This document shows, in pieces, positions 15,101-26,965 of a DNA stretch of 64,000 bases. The DNA is taken from NCBI GenBank assembly GCA_021397835.1, contig JAJFZO010000034.1, positions 5,148,501 to 5,212,500 of the forward strand. Reading direction: 5' to 3'. Each line of letters opens with the position of its first letter. The first letter of the stretch is position 1. Source of the DNA: Moringa oleifera (lineage: Eukaryota; Streptophyta; Magnoliopsida; Brassicales; Moringaceae). The translations under genes were made by a program, and so were the position numbers. The notes beneath the pieces are model-generated. The model was not told the origin of the DNA. It saw only the letters and a list, made by a program, of their open reading frames with translations, and made no database searches.

Positions 15101-17965
15101 ACAAGTTTTAACTGATTCATAAGTAGCATGCTCTTCCAATACTGAAGGCATATCCAATGGTAAAATTTAGCTCTCAAACCAATTTTGACAACAAATCCAC
15201 GTTTTTGCCATAGATGGCCTCAACGAACTTTAAAAGCAATTGAGCACCCTACTTCCAATACAAAAGCTAATTCATAAGCTACTATTGAAACTTGGATACT
15301 TAGAACATCTGGTACTTTGATAATCTAACCTTCCACCATGCCAAAATGTCAAAAATGTTACTTCTTCTATTCTCATTAGGCTCAATTAAATACCTATCAA
15401 GCTCATTTTTCACTTTAAAAGCATCACTTTAAACACAATTTTCTTAAAACCAAATTCAAATATGTTAATAGAATCATCATCATCTTAATCTAGTGTTAAA
15501 AACATTTCTTGAAAAATTATTCCACCTTTGTTTATTTATTTATTTATTTATTGTTCTTTTAAGTCATTTTCTACATAAAAATGCATTAATTTCTTTAGAG
15601 TGATCTTGATAGAATCCAATATGATTTTAACTTCATCTTCATAATAAAGTTTACACAAACAAAATGTCACATATTTCATCTTATACTTATGATCAAGCAT
15701 AACCACCATATAAAGAAGCATATTCTATTTTTTAATTTTGCCCTAATACTTATTAAATTTTATCTTCATGCTAAAAGATATATCTTTCAAGATGGATTAA
15801 TCGCATGAACTCCGTTTGATTAATTTCTCATGCAGATTACAAATTTCATGAAAATAACTATTTTCAGTAACATACAAATGAGCATTAAACTTAAGACTAA
15901 CATCATAAAAATCTTCAACAACTTACAAAATGTTGCACAATTCTCCCAATCTTTAGAAGTCGATGGCCCATTAGGTTTTCTCTCATTTTTATCCTCTTTA
16001 AAAAATTATTGCTAGTATGAACCATAATCTTCTTCCAATAATTTGAAAATATCAACAAATCTCAATGCATGCTCCAACATCAAATAAATGGGTTCATTTT
16101 GTTGGCACATCTAAGCACATAAGAGCTTTTTCTTCTTTACAAGTACTCTTCACACAACCTTTGAATCTTGCTGATCTTGAAGGAAAGCTCTAACATATCT
16201 AATTGTATTACGTACAGCTGCAATAGAGTAGCCCCATTCTTTTATGCCATTACCCACTATCAATTTTAGAATATGAGCCAAGCACCTCACATGTAAGAAT
16301 TCTACATCATAAACAACACTCTTCGAAATTTGCAATCTTTTCTTCATATGTGTGATAGCCCCATTGTTAGAAGCAACATTATCAACTGTAATTGTGAAAA
16401 TATTTTCAATACCCCATTGTTTCAAACATGCCTCAATTGCTTTACCAATTATCTATCTCTTATGATTTGAAATTTGACAAAAGCTTAAGATTCTTTTATG
16501 TAATTTCCATTCAAAATCTATAAAATGAGCTCCAAGTACCATATATTAGCATTTTGAATAGAAAAGACTCCTTGTAAATTCTTAACAAAGGATCACTTCA
16601 ACTTTTTCTTCTCATTATTATAAAAATTAGTTATATCTCTAGCAACTACACTACATGAAGAAGGCTCAAATTTAGGACATACAATACCATAAAATAATCT
16701 AAAGCCCTCTTGCTCCACAAACCTAAGTGACAATTCATCAATGACAATCATTTTGGCACTTGCAAGTCTACAAGCCGCTTGACTAAATTCAAGAGCCATA
16801 AGATTACTACCTATAACATTTTCATTCTCATTGTTACCTTTCTTTTGAAAACATGAAGTTTTTTGCTTCTTATCATCCAATCTATAAGGATGTTTCTTAC
16901 ATTGATTGTTTAAATGGTTCCAATGAGTACTCATTCCATTTTTTTTACTATTACTTGCATAATCTTTATCACAATAGTTGCATATAGCTCTAGGCTCAAA
17001 AAAATCATTCTCATTTCTTGTAAAATGATCCCATATTCAAAATGTTGTCTATACTTCTTTTTCACATCTTTGACTTTAGACTTAAAAGGCAATGTAAGTT
17101 TAAAACCACTAGCTCAATCAAGAATATTGGGATCTCTGCTACTATCTTCTTTTATCCATCAATTACAGCATTAGAAACATATTTAGATGCTTGCACTTTA
17201 TTCATCAATGTAAGAAAGTGCATATACCAACTTGTTATTTTGATTAATGCATAAAGAAAAGTGACCCAAAAGAAAAACAATAGATTCTTAGTATTTTTCT
17301 TAAGTGCAATAAAATCCTTAATCGTACTAATACACTTTAAAGGATTAGAGAGTAAGTTTCAATATGTTCCTGCAATTCTTAATATTTTTCATAAATATTG
17401 AATGACCCATTTAATTAAGGCATAATCATGCATGTTATTGAGAAAAAATAATAAAATAAGGAAGTTGAATAGAATAAATAAGCAACGCATCAATTCACAA
17501 ACTATTTCGTCCTAAATCAACACTAATGGAAGAGATGCACATACCTTAACAAAGGAAGTTATTTGCATTTGAGGTTGATTAGACCTAATTTCTTGCAAAT
17601 GAAAGGTAACCCAATGAATTGTAGAGAAAAAACCACAGAGAGATAGTGAAGATATGATCAAGTTTAAGGTTTATAACTCTTGTTGCATGAAAAATTAGGA
17701 TTTTTTTTAGAAAGAAACTTTGAATAAAAATTACTTGGGCTTGAGCTTTCAAGGAGTGATAGAGAATAAAAAAATTAAATTTTTATTAAATACGATGTGA
17801 TTTGGATTTAAACCAAATCATTTATGTTTTCTAAAAAATCGAACCACATTAATGTGGTTTGTATTTTCCCAAATCGTTAATTTAAAAAATAGCATCATTT
17901 GGTTTGGTGCAATTTGATTTGACTGGTTTCCATAGTTTATTTATTTATTTTAACATCCTTAATTG
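15100..17965 (-). mobile_element. Decayed hAT-superfamily DNA transposon
   Basis: The transposase remnant reads on the minus strand. Its upstream side (17790-17965) holds the AAACCAAATC / TTTGGTTTGGTGCAATTTGAT type of subterminal sequence common in plant hAT elements and ends at TTTAACATCCTTA, resembling the terminal TTGAACACCCCTA of many of them. The opposite end was not located; it may lie in the AT-rich stretch near 14500. No 8-bp target duplication could be identified. Confidence 0.55.
15190..17005 (-). pseudogene. hAT transposase pseudogene (BED zinc finger to hATC domain)
   Basis: All parts are in the expected order on the minus strand. A BED finger at 16890-17000 reads CNYCDKDYAS, then HWNHLNNQCKKH. 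The central region at 16150-16440 reads WGIENIFTITVDNVASNNG, then HVRCLAHILKLIVGNGIKE, the 'TVDNASSN...H.RC.AHILNL' signature that includes the catalytic-core region. The hAT C-terminal dimerisation domain at 15190-15415 reads ELDRYLIEP, FDILAWWK and, after a frameshift, VSIVAYELAF (family 'VSTVASESAF'). Stops and frameshifts lie between the blocks. It resembles RICESLEEPER/DAYSLEEPER-type proteins in architecture, but as a broken transposon copy rather than a domesticated gene. Confidence 0.8.
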
Positions 17966-18049
17966 AGCTTGACAAACCCATATGATAAAGCTTAAAAAAT
18001 CTAATGGTTTTATCATGGTCCAATAATTCGACTATACGTGATCGATTCT

Positions 18050-18530
18050 AATAAGCCAAACAACTTAGTCTGACATGATCGAGTCTAAAGCTGGACTAGG
18101 TCATGCATAGTCAAGAACATGGCCTATAGTCTAGTTATACTGACATGAGCCTTAGACTTGACATTGACAAAAGCCTCAAATCTTAAGAATCTAACCAAAA
18201 CTTAGTAGTGGCCAAGTTATCCAAGATCTGCCATGAGTCTTAACAGCATTATTTAGCTAAAACGCTATCAAAGCACATGACGAGCATTTAATGTGGAGGT
18301 CTTGAAGGCTATAAAAACTTAAGTAGCTTGACTTTTAAGTTATTTATTACTTGTCACTCAAAAAAGTTCTTTACTAACTTAAACATCGGAGTATCTCCTT
18401 CTTTTTTGCAAGTCTTCCATACTTTAACTCTAGGAGTTCGAGTGAGAACACAAGTGTTTGAGCCATCTATGGAGACCAAGATTAACAGTCATGGCTCCCC
18501 GAAAACAGACTTCACAAAGAAGAGCTAATT
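18050..18530 (+). repeat. LTR fragment plus PBS and gag start of a second Tat-type gypsy element
   Basis: GCATTTAATGTGGAGGTC, then GGCTATAAAAAC (TATA box near 18310) and ACTTAAACATCGGAGT (near 18378) follow the arrangement of plant Tat-lineage LTRs. The sequence TTGAGCCATCTATGGAGACC (18459-18478) stands where the primer-binding site TTGGCGCCGTCTGTGG normally lies. A reading frame starting at 18491 gives MAPRKQTSQRRAN before a stop, a plausible gag N-terminus. The rest of this element is absent, so it is a truncated remnant. Confidence 0.5.
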
Positions 18531-18540
18531 GACAAAATTA

Positions 18541-21500
18541 ACTTATAAAAATTTTTCTCACCATAAAAATAACCTAACATTATTAAGTTACATGTTTTTA
18601 GTCTTTTTTTCTATTATGAAGACCATGCCACCTTTCCTTTTTGGTTGTGAAGACTACAATACCCTTAATTACGGGTAAGGATAAAACTCCATTGTTCTTT
18701 GATAGCACAATTGTGTTATCATTCAATCAGTAACATAACTTCTCTCTCTTTCTTCTTTTACCTGTTAAAGCTTGGAAACCCACTTTCTCCTCTCTAGGTT
18801 GCTTTCACGTGAAGTTTATGTGAGAATAACCCCATTCCATCACCTGAGCTTTCTGATTTTTCTACAAATTGATCGAATTTTGATATTATTAAAGGTGGCT
18901 TGCATGCGTTGGCTGGTGAAATTTTCACATCATTTAAGATGACTTGCATTCTTTGAGTGGTCATGTCTAATAAGGAAGACGATCAACCTATTGAAAAACA
19001 AATAATGAAGATGGATAGATTCATTGAAATTTATGTCTAAACATCCTATAGATGGTCCATAGCTTTTCTGCTTACCTTTTTTCTTCTATTAATGGGTTCA
19101 TGGGTTTTTCTTCGGTTTTTTGTGTGGTTCGACAGACAACCAAGATGTAAATAGCCCTATGATTTTTGGGTTTGTTTAAAGTCGATTTTTTGATAATGTG
19201 TATGTTTATGTGTAGAAAGTGAAAATGTTTTTTAAGGTTTTTTTTTGTGGTTTATTATTATTATTATTGTTTTTTTGTGTGTTCGTATGATTCCCATTGT
19301 GTTATTTTTAGGTTTTATGTTGGACCCATGTTAGGTACCTTTTTTTGTGTGGAAGATTTAGTGTTATTTGAATATGGAGTAACTCTTTAAAAATGAATTA
19401 TGCACATGCATATTAGTTTTGTACATGACAAGTTGGTCATTATGAGCAATGGTTGTTTAGTTTACACCAGTAATGATCTATATGTGATGATAATGATATG
19501 TGTCTAGACTAATATACTATTTGTTTTGTAATTATCATAGTTTCTGATTATGATTTATTTAAAGATATTGTCTCTCACAATGTGGTATTGTGGCATTTGA
19601 TTCGTATCATGTAAAAAATATTGATTGTGACTTTTTAAAAGGTATAGTTATTTAGTATATTATGGTAGTTATCTATCATGTTGTCACAATGACTTGATAG
19701 AGTAGCAATAACCTAATGCATACAGAGTGGTTATATAGGCTACTATTATGTTAATAATCTTTGTTTTGATCGTAAAATAGTATGAATGACGATATTCGAA
19801 TATTGATGTTATTCAATGAAAAATAAGATGAGGATGGTTCGAATTGCAATTGGTGGATGAAGTTTTCACGAGCTCAAATAGGTTACATATTATAATTTAA
19901 ATGTAATTTTTTAGGTGGTCGATGCACAATGCCAATGAGTAACTAACCATTATCATGCTTTGTCTTTAAACTTTTCAGTTATAAACTAAATATTTTGTTG
20001 TGCCTTGTGCTACCATAATCATTTTGAGTCGAGCACCATGCAATTGTATCTGCTCATGTTTGGTCTTGCAATATGCAAATGCAAAAATTTAAAGGATGAC
20101 AATTATTTATTTATTCTACTATTATAGTGATAAAAATTCTTGTTATAGTTTCACATCACAAGAAATAGTTAATTTTATTCACAATAATGATTTAGATTGT
20201 ATTTAAAGTATTATTTTCTTCTCTATAGTAACTTATCCAAGTTAATAGTGATTTTATATCTAAAGTGAGAAAATTTAGTATCAATTTAGTAAATGCTACT
20301 TTCAAATGAGGATTTTGCCTATGGATACATGAAGAAGCCATTGTGTTTATTCAACATGCTTTAAAAGCTTCTTAAAAAAAAAAACTAAAATCACATGAAA
20401 ATATGACACATAAAGTAAATTTATTATCAAAATTTAATCTAGCAAACTCTTATTGCAAATTAAAAATGTAACACTACTTTTGTCAACAACTAGATTTCAA
20501 GTATAACTTAATCAATATTCAGTGTAACATCACTTCTATCAACAATTATAGTTCAAGTATAACTTAATCAAACTCAATCAACATCGAATGTGATTTTAAC
20601 AAATGATTAACTTGAAAAACCACCTCAATAAATAGAAAGTTCAACATATCACAACTTAGGTAACATCAACTGTGCTGGTATGTATAGTAATGGTGATGTA
20701 TTTTTAGATTGGAATAACGTCTGACTCCAAAAAATTTAATGATAGCCTTCGATGATCCTAGAAACATGTAGTCATGAAATTGTTGTAATGTAACTTTATA
20801 GTAAGAAGAGACATTTTGAAATAAGGGAAACAACGCATGATTATTTACTACTTTTTTTTGCTTAAGAAGGTCATTTTTAGGGACCATCTAGCATCGGATT
20901 ATTGATAGGGGAGGATCAAGACATGGCCATTATCGGAAGTATTTAACACTAACCATTAGATTTCATTAGAACACATGGTACACAAGACAATTTTTTTAAC
21001 CATCCTAACAATATTTCTTTAACAATGGAAAAAATTATTAGAATATATCTCATTACTCTTATGGACAAATCACTAACCATGATACAAATCACAAATGGAT
21101 AGTTGCAACTTATTATCAGACATTCATAAATCACTATTGCATTGAAATCCTTAACTATCTCACTTCGCATACAATTCATAAATAATCTTAACCATCCCAA
21201 CACAGTCCCAATAATCTCATACTTTGCACACAACCCCAAACCCTTAACCATCTCAACACAATTCATACATATTGCAACAAAACCTTTAAAACATCTACCT
21301 TGTCATTGTATACACGCAAGCTTACAAATTACGACCATATTTCATAATTGAATATCACTATCAATAACAAAAAAAAAAAAAAGAGTCAAATATAGTATTC
21401 AAAAGCCATGCCTATTTGATGCATTAAATATTGAAAAACTAAATATTATATCGTACTTTCACCATACCTTCACAATGACAGTGAGGAAAAGATTTCGGTA

Positions 21501-21830
21501 ATGGGTTGCTTATTATGGATCTTCGATAGAGTTTTCACAGTGGCTTTTTTGCACATACTTATTCAGCGTGATGAGTGGCTTTTGGAGATGGTCAATGATA
21601 AGGTAAGGGCAACAAGGAAGTAGGATGTGTTTCAATCAATAAGGAAAAGGTCATGGTTTTGGGAATAAGCTCGAATAAGGTCAAAGATGGGTTACATTGA
21701 CAACGTCCACAGTCAAAGCTTCACAAATAGAAATGAAGATAGGGGAAAAGAAAAGGAATGAGGAGATGAGGAGGAAAAAGATTAAAGAAACCCCCAATAG
21801 AAGTAGGAAAACTATGGTAGAACCTGCTTT
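18541..21830. other. Intergenic DNA without a recognisable gene
   Basis: Scattered frames of up to 105 codons (for example minus 20949-21266 and 20666-20887) have no domain signature that I recognise. 18720-19060 is somewhat less AT-rich and could contain a short exon-like frame, but no gene model can be built. A two-copy tandem repeat lies at 20467-20580. Confidence 0.5.
20467..20580 (+). repeat. Two-copy tandem repeat, period about 56 bp
   Basis: TGTAACACTACTTTTGTCAA (20467) and TGTAACATCACTTCTATCAA (20523) begin two copies that share TTCAAGTATAACTTAATCAA near their ends. Confidence 0.7.
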
Positions 21831-23954
21831 TACAACTTTTTTGAGGGGGCTCTTACATATCCTTCTCAAGTGCTGAATACCTCAGTACCTCCCTCTTTAC
21901 ATAACCTTGATATCCTTCATCACCTTTACCATCCTTATATGGCATTTCCATCTCGACTATCTATATGACACGACCAGTTATACCTATCTAGTCAACCCCC
22001 AAAGTACCCATTCAAGAGCCTCACCTTATATTGGTATCCTCCCAACTAATATCCCAACACAATCACCTTTAAACCAATGCCAAACTCGACCCACAAGCTT
22101 TTGAAGAGCAAAAGATGAATCAATGATTTTGTCTATACCTTACGATAATCTCTTCTTTCGAGGAAACCCACTTAACCACCTTAGCTTGTAAACCTCCAGC
22201 TCTTTAGATGAACTAATTGATTTTATATTATATAATTTTATGTTTAAGGACATTAGTTTCATGTTTAAAGCAGGCCAACTTATTTGATCAAATTTCCTAT
22301 CTTGCGTGTAAACACATTAAAGTCTAGCTCCCCATATCTTGGAGAAGTTATTCTAAGCAAGTAGCCATGTTCATGGTCTTTGAGCAAATAGAATTACACT
22401 TTTACATGTGTACTTAAGTAAAGTAAATCTAGAAGTCCCAAAAGAAGGCAAAATGACATGTGGTATTTTGTTGAAGAAATACAAACTTTCTGTGCATCAT
22501 TGTCAAGTCAAACTTGCTACCCTTCAAGATTTTATATAATGTAAATTGACTCACTGCAAATTCATAACAAACTTTCTTTTCATTTCAACTTTCACAAAAT
22601 TAAATTAAAAAAAAAAATTGTTTACTTGCTTATTAACACCGATGAGAGAATCGTATTAAAACAAGTGTCACACCATAAATTTATGAATAGAATTCAATTT
22701 AATTAATAGTAGAGAAAATGCATTATACACTAGCAAGTATCGAACTTTTTCATGAATTACTGTAAAACAGTTTAAGGTGATATCTAATAGAACTCCATAA
22801 AATTATTTTTTTCATAAGCTACAAAAGTATATGAAGTAACACAAATTATTAATTGCAGTATGTAAATTATGATTACTTAAGAAACACGACATAACACATT
22901 CTAATAAATGTTGACAGTACGAATCATAATTTTTCATTTTCAATCTACATTTGATTTTATATTGATTTCATATACTTAATTTTTAATATTAAAAAATTAC
23001 TTAAAATTTCCTAATAAAAAATAAAAATAAAAATAACAATTCACAAAATAATATAATTAAAAACTTATCTTAATGGTGATTCCTAATTTTTCTCTTAAAC
23101 AAAAATACAAATTACAATAAATTGGTAATATTTAACCATTATGAAATTTTTTAAAAAAACAAATGTTACATATAAATCAAGATAATCTTATAAACATGAT
23201 GAAAATAAACTTATTACATATAAATCAACATAATCACATAAATATGATGAAAATAAACTTATCCAATAAATTATATGCTTCAACATAATGAAAATGATGA
23301 AGAAACGAAAAAAAAAAAAAAACAATAGGGAGAGAAAGTGAGTTATAAAAATTGATATTGCGAGAATACTTAGATTTTTTTTTAACGAAAAAAGCTACTC
23401 ATGTCATGCGAATTTGAAACATTTGAAAGTAATTTTATAACAAAATTTTTTTAAAAAAAGATGAAAAGAATGAGGATTTTAAGAAAGGGAATAGACTTTG
23501 GGAAATAGGGAAAGTTTTGAGTATGTGAACTTACATTAGGATAAAGAAGAAGATAAATGCAAATTAGGGTTAAGGGAGAGGCTTTTGTTTTGGAACAAAG
23601 AGTATATCCATATGCTCGACCACCTTTGTCATAAGCATCATAATAAATCGAGGAAAAAAGCCCCAATTTAAGCTTTGTCTTCGTTTTTATCCTGGATGCT
23701 ATCACATAGGTTCCCAAGCTTCCATCTTTTATTGTCAATCCCATCAAAAAATTGATAAATAACCTTCTTGATGATATTGACAAGAATAATCTTTTCCTTA
23801 CTCTTTATTCTCCATTGTTTTAATAAATAGTTCTAATGAGACACCAATTATTACGTATCATTCTTATCCCGTTTGTAGGAAACAAATCAATAATAATTAC
23901 TAGTCTTCTAAATAAATATGTGCCACGTTTAATTGCCATAATTAAAATGAGCAT
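21831..23954 (+). mobile_element. Array unit U0: internal region without a 5' LTR
   Basis: Homology to the other units starts abruptly near 21831, inside the leader (GAGGGGGCTCTTACATATCC), so the 5' LTR and the start of the leader are missing. U0 keeps the leader segment that U2-U4 have lost. It lacks the short block around the TGTAGCATGTTTTAAC motif present in the other units. The antisense open stretch at 23451-23783 is the most diverged of the five. Confidence 0.75.
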
Positions 23955-26900
23955 TGTTGGAGATGAATTAGGCATCTTTTACGAGCTGAATGAAAGATAA
24001 GCCTATTTAATGAGTAACCAGCATAAAACTTATTGCACTTAACCCATTAAGAGAAAAGGATGCTATTATAATCGAACCAAAGCATAAGATGCAATCAAAG
24101 AAGTGGCCTAAAACAGTAGGAGTAACCTTCTATTGCTAAAAAGAGATTCAAGCCTTGTCAGTAGGGATACCTCTCCTTCAACTTCTAGCCATGAACATAA
24201 TTACAAAAATTACTAGAAATTCATTGTAATCATTTCTCAAATAGTTCAATGACGATATAGACACCTCATCCTTCAATTCATTTATGATTAAAAGAGATAA
24301 CCATTCAAAAACGCAAGTTATGCTTCCTTTACTCTATAAATGTCCAAGTACACTTTAAAAAAAAAACCAAGTTATTTTCGATTTACTTAATGTTTTACTA
24401 TCAATTCAATCACTTAATTAAGCATCAGAGTGATCTCTTAAGGATACCTAATCTTCAAATTTTTTTTAAAGTTTTGTAAGTAAGAAATCAAGTCATTGTT
24501 CTTGCCCACTCAACATGAGCGTCATCAAAGCTCTATTCCTTGTCATCCTCCTATTGGTTTAGTCATTTTTCATATCAGTCTCTCTATTTGTACCTTTTTT
24601 GACAGTAATAATTGGCACTATCTACCAGAAGTTAACATAAAAATCATAACTCTTTCGAGATCTTGATTTGCAAACTAAGACCATACCTGTAAACAAACCA
24701 CTCATGAACTTACTCTTACGCCTTCGTTTGAGGGAGCTCTTGCATATCCTGTTCAATCGATGAATATTCTGTAACTCTTTTTTGACGTAGCCTCAATATC
24801 CATCATCACCTTTACCATCCTTTTGATGGTATTACCATCTTGATTATGTGACACGACCTATTGTACCTATTTATTCAATCGCCAAGGTGTCCATGAAACA
24901 GCCTCACCCTACTTTAGTGTCTTTCCCACTAATATCCTAACACATCCACCTAGAAACCCAAGCTAAACTCGACCTCAATCACTAGCTCTCCAAAAGCAAA
25001 GGACAAACCAATCATTATTTTTATATCCTTATTAATCATCACTTATTTGAAGGAAACCCACCTTAACCACCTTAGCTTGTAAACCTCCAGCTATTCGAAC
25101 GAACCAATTGATTTCATATTATATAATTTTTTTTTAAATGTAGCATGTTTTAACCATTTTTTTTATGATTTTGATTTTTTTCTATTATATGATGAAGATC
25201 GTTAGGTGTGACACGCGGTAATTTTAATTGAGCACTTTAGTTTCACATTTAAAGCACGCAAACTTATTTGATCAAATTTCATATATTGCATATAAAGCAA
25301 ATTAAAGTCTAGCTTCCTATATCTTGGAAAAGTTAGTCCAAACAAGTAGCCATGCTCATGCTCTTTGAGCAAATAGAATTATACTTGTACATGTGTACTT
25401 AATTAAAATACATCTAAAAGCCCCTAATGAAGGCAAAATGACATTTGGTTTTTTGTTGAAAAATACAAACTTTCTGTGCATCAATGCCAAGTCAAACTTC
25501 ATACCCTTCAAGATTATATACAATATTAACTGGCTCACTGCAAATTCATAACAAACTTTCTTCTCATTTCAACTTTCACAAAATTAAAGAAAAAAACAAA
25601 GAACTTTGCTTGCTTGCTTGTTAAAACCAATTAGAAAATCGCACTAAAAGAAACATCACACCATAAATTTACAAAAAAAAAAAAAAAAATCAATTCAATT
25701 AATAGTAGAGAAAATGCATTATACACTAGTAAGTATGAAACTTTTTCATGAATTATTGTAAAACAGCATAAGGCAAAATCTAACAGAATTCCTTATAATT
25801 TTTTTCATCACCTACAAAAGTATATAAATTAGCATAAATTATTAACTACAGTATGTAAATTATGATTACTTAAGAAATATAACATAGCAATGAGTTCTTT
25901 CATGAAAACATAATCTAACAAATGTTGATAGTACGAATCATAATTTTTCATTTTTAATCGACATTTGATTTTATATCGATTTCTTACACTTAATTTTACT
26001 ATTTTAAAGTAATTAAAAATTTCCTAATCAAAAAATAAAAAAATAATAATAATTCACAAAATGTTATAGTTAAAAAGCTTATATCAATGGTGATTCCTAA
26101 TTTTTCTCTTAAACTAAAAAAAACTAATTACAATAAATTAGTAATATTTTAACCATTATAAAAAAATTTAAAAAACAAATGTTACATACAAATCAAGGTA
26201 ATCACATAAATACGATCAAAATAAACTTATCCAATAAATTATATGGTTCAACATAATAGAAATGATGAAAACCCGAAAAAAAAAAAAAAACAACTTATAG
26301 AGATAGAAAGTGAGTTATAAAAATTAAAATTGTGAGAATACGTAGTTTTTTTTTTTAATGGCTACTTATGTCATGCGAATTAGAATAATTTGAAAGTGAT
26401 TTTATCGCAAATTTCAAAAAAAAAAAGATGAAAAGAATAAGAATTTTGAGAAAGGGAATAGACTTTGGCAAAGAGAGAAGGAAAGTTTTGACTACGTGAA
26501 CTTACATGAGGATAAGGAAGAAGATGAGTGCAAATTAGGGTTAACGGAGACGGTTTTGTTTCACAGCGAAGAGTATATCCACATGCTTGGCCACCTTTGT
26601 TGTTAGCCCCAGGATAACACGAGGAAAGAAGCCCTAAATTGAGGTTTATCCTCGTTTTTATCCTGGAAGCTACAACATAGGTTTTCAAGCTTCCATGTTT
26701 TGATTACGATCCCACCAAACAACTGATGACATAACCTTCTTGACGATATAGACAATAACCATCTTTCTCTCGATCCTTTATTCTTAATCATTTCAGTTAA
26801 TAGTTATAATGAGCCACCAACTATTACGCGTCATTCTTATTCATTTGCTATATACAGAGAAATTCCCTTAATGGTAATTTTGTTAAAGGAAAAAAAATCA

Positions 26901-26965
26901 ATAACAATTACTAGTCTTCCAAATAAATATATGCCACGTTTAATTACCGTAATTAGAATGAGCAT
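23955..26965 (+). mobile_element. Array unit U1 (LTR1 23955-24607 plus internal)
   Basis: LTR1 is 653 bp, begins TGTTGG and ends CAGTA just before ATAATTGGCACTATCTACC. It has a TATA-like CTCTATAAAT. The first half of U1 resembles the outer units, with a full leader and a short A-tract in the LTR (CTAAAAAGAG). From about 25.9 kb rightwards U1 resembles U2 and U3, for example in sharing the CATGAAAACATAATCTAAC block. U1 therefore contains the left edge of the homogenised block. Confidence 0.8.

Noticed and set aside
16914..17254. Plus-strand frames over the hAT N-terminus
   Set aside because: Antisense shadows of the BED-finger region.
20666..21266. Two minus-strand frames (73 and 105 codons) considered as exons
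   Set aside because: No domain, no convincing splice borders and no composition change. Cysteine/isoleucine-rich translation of AT-rich DNA.
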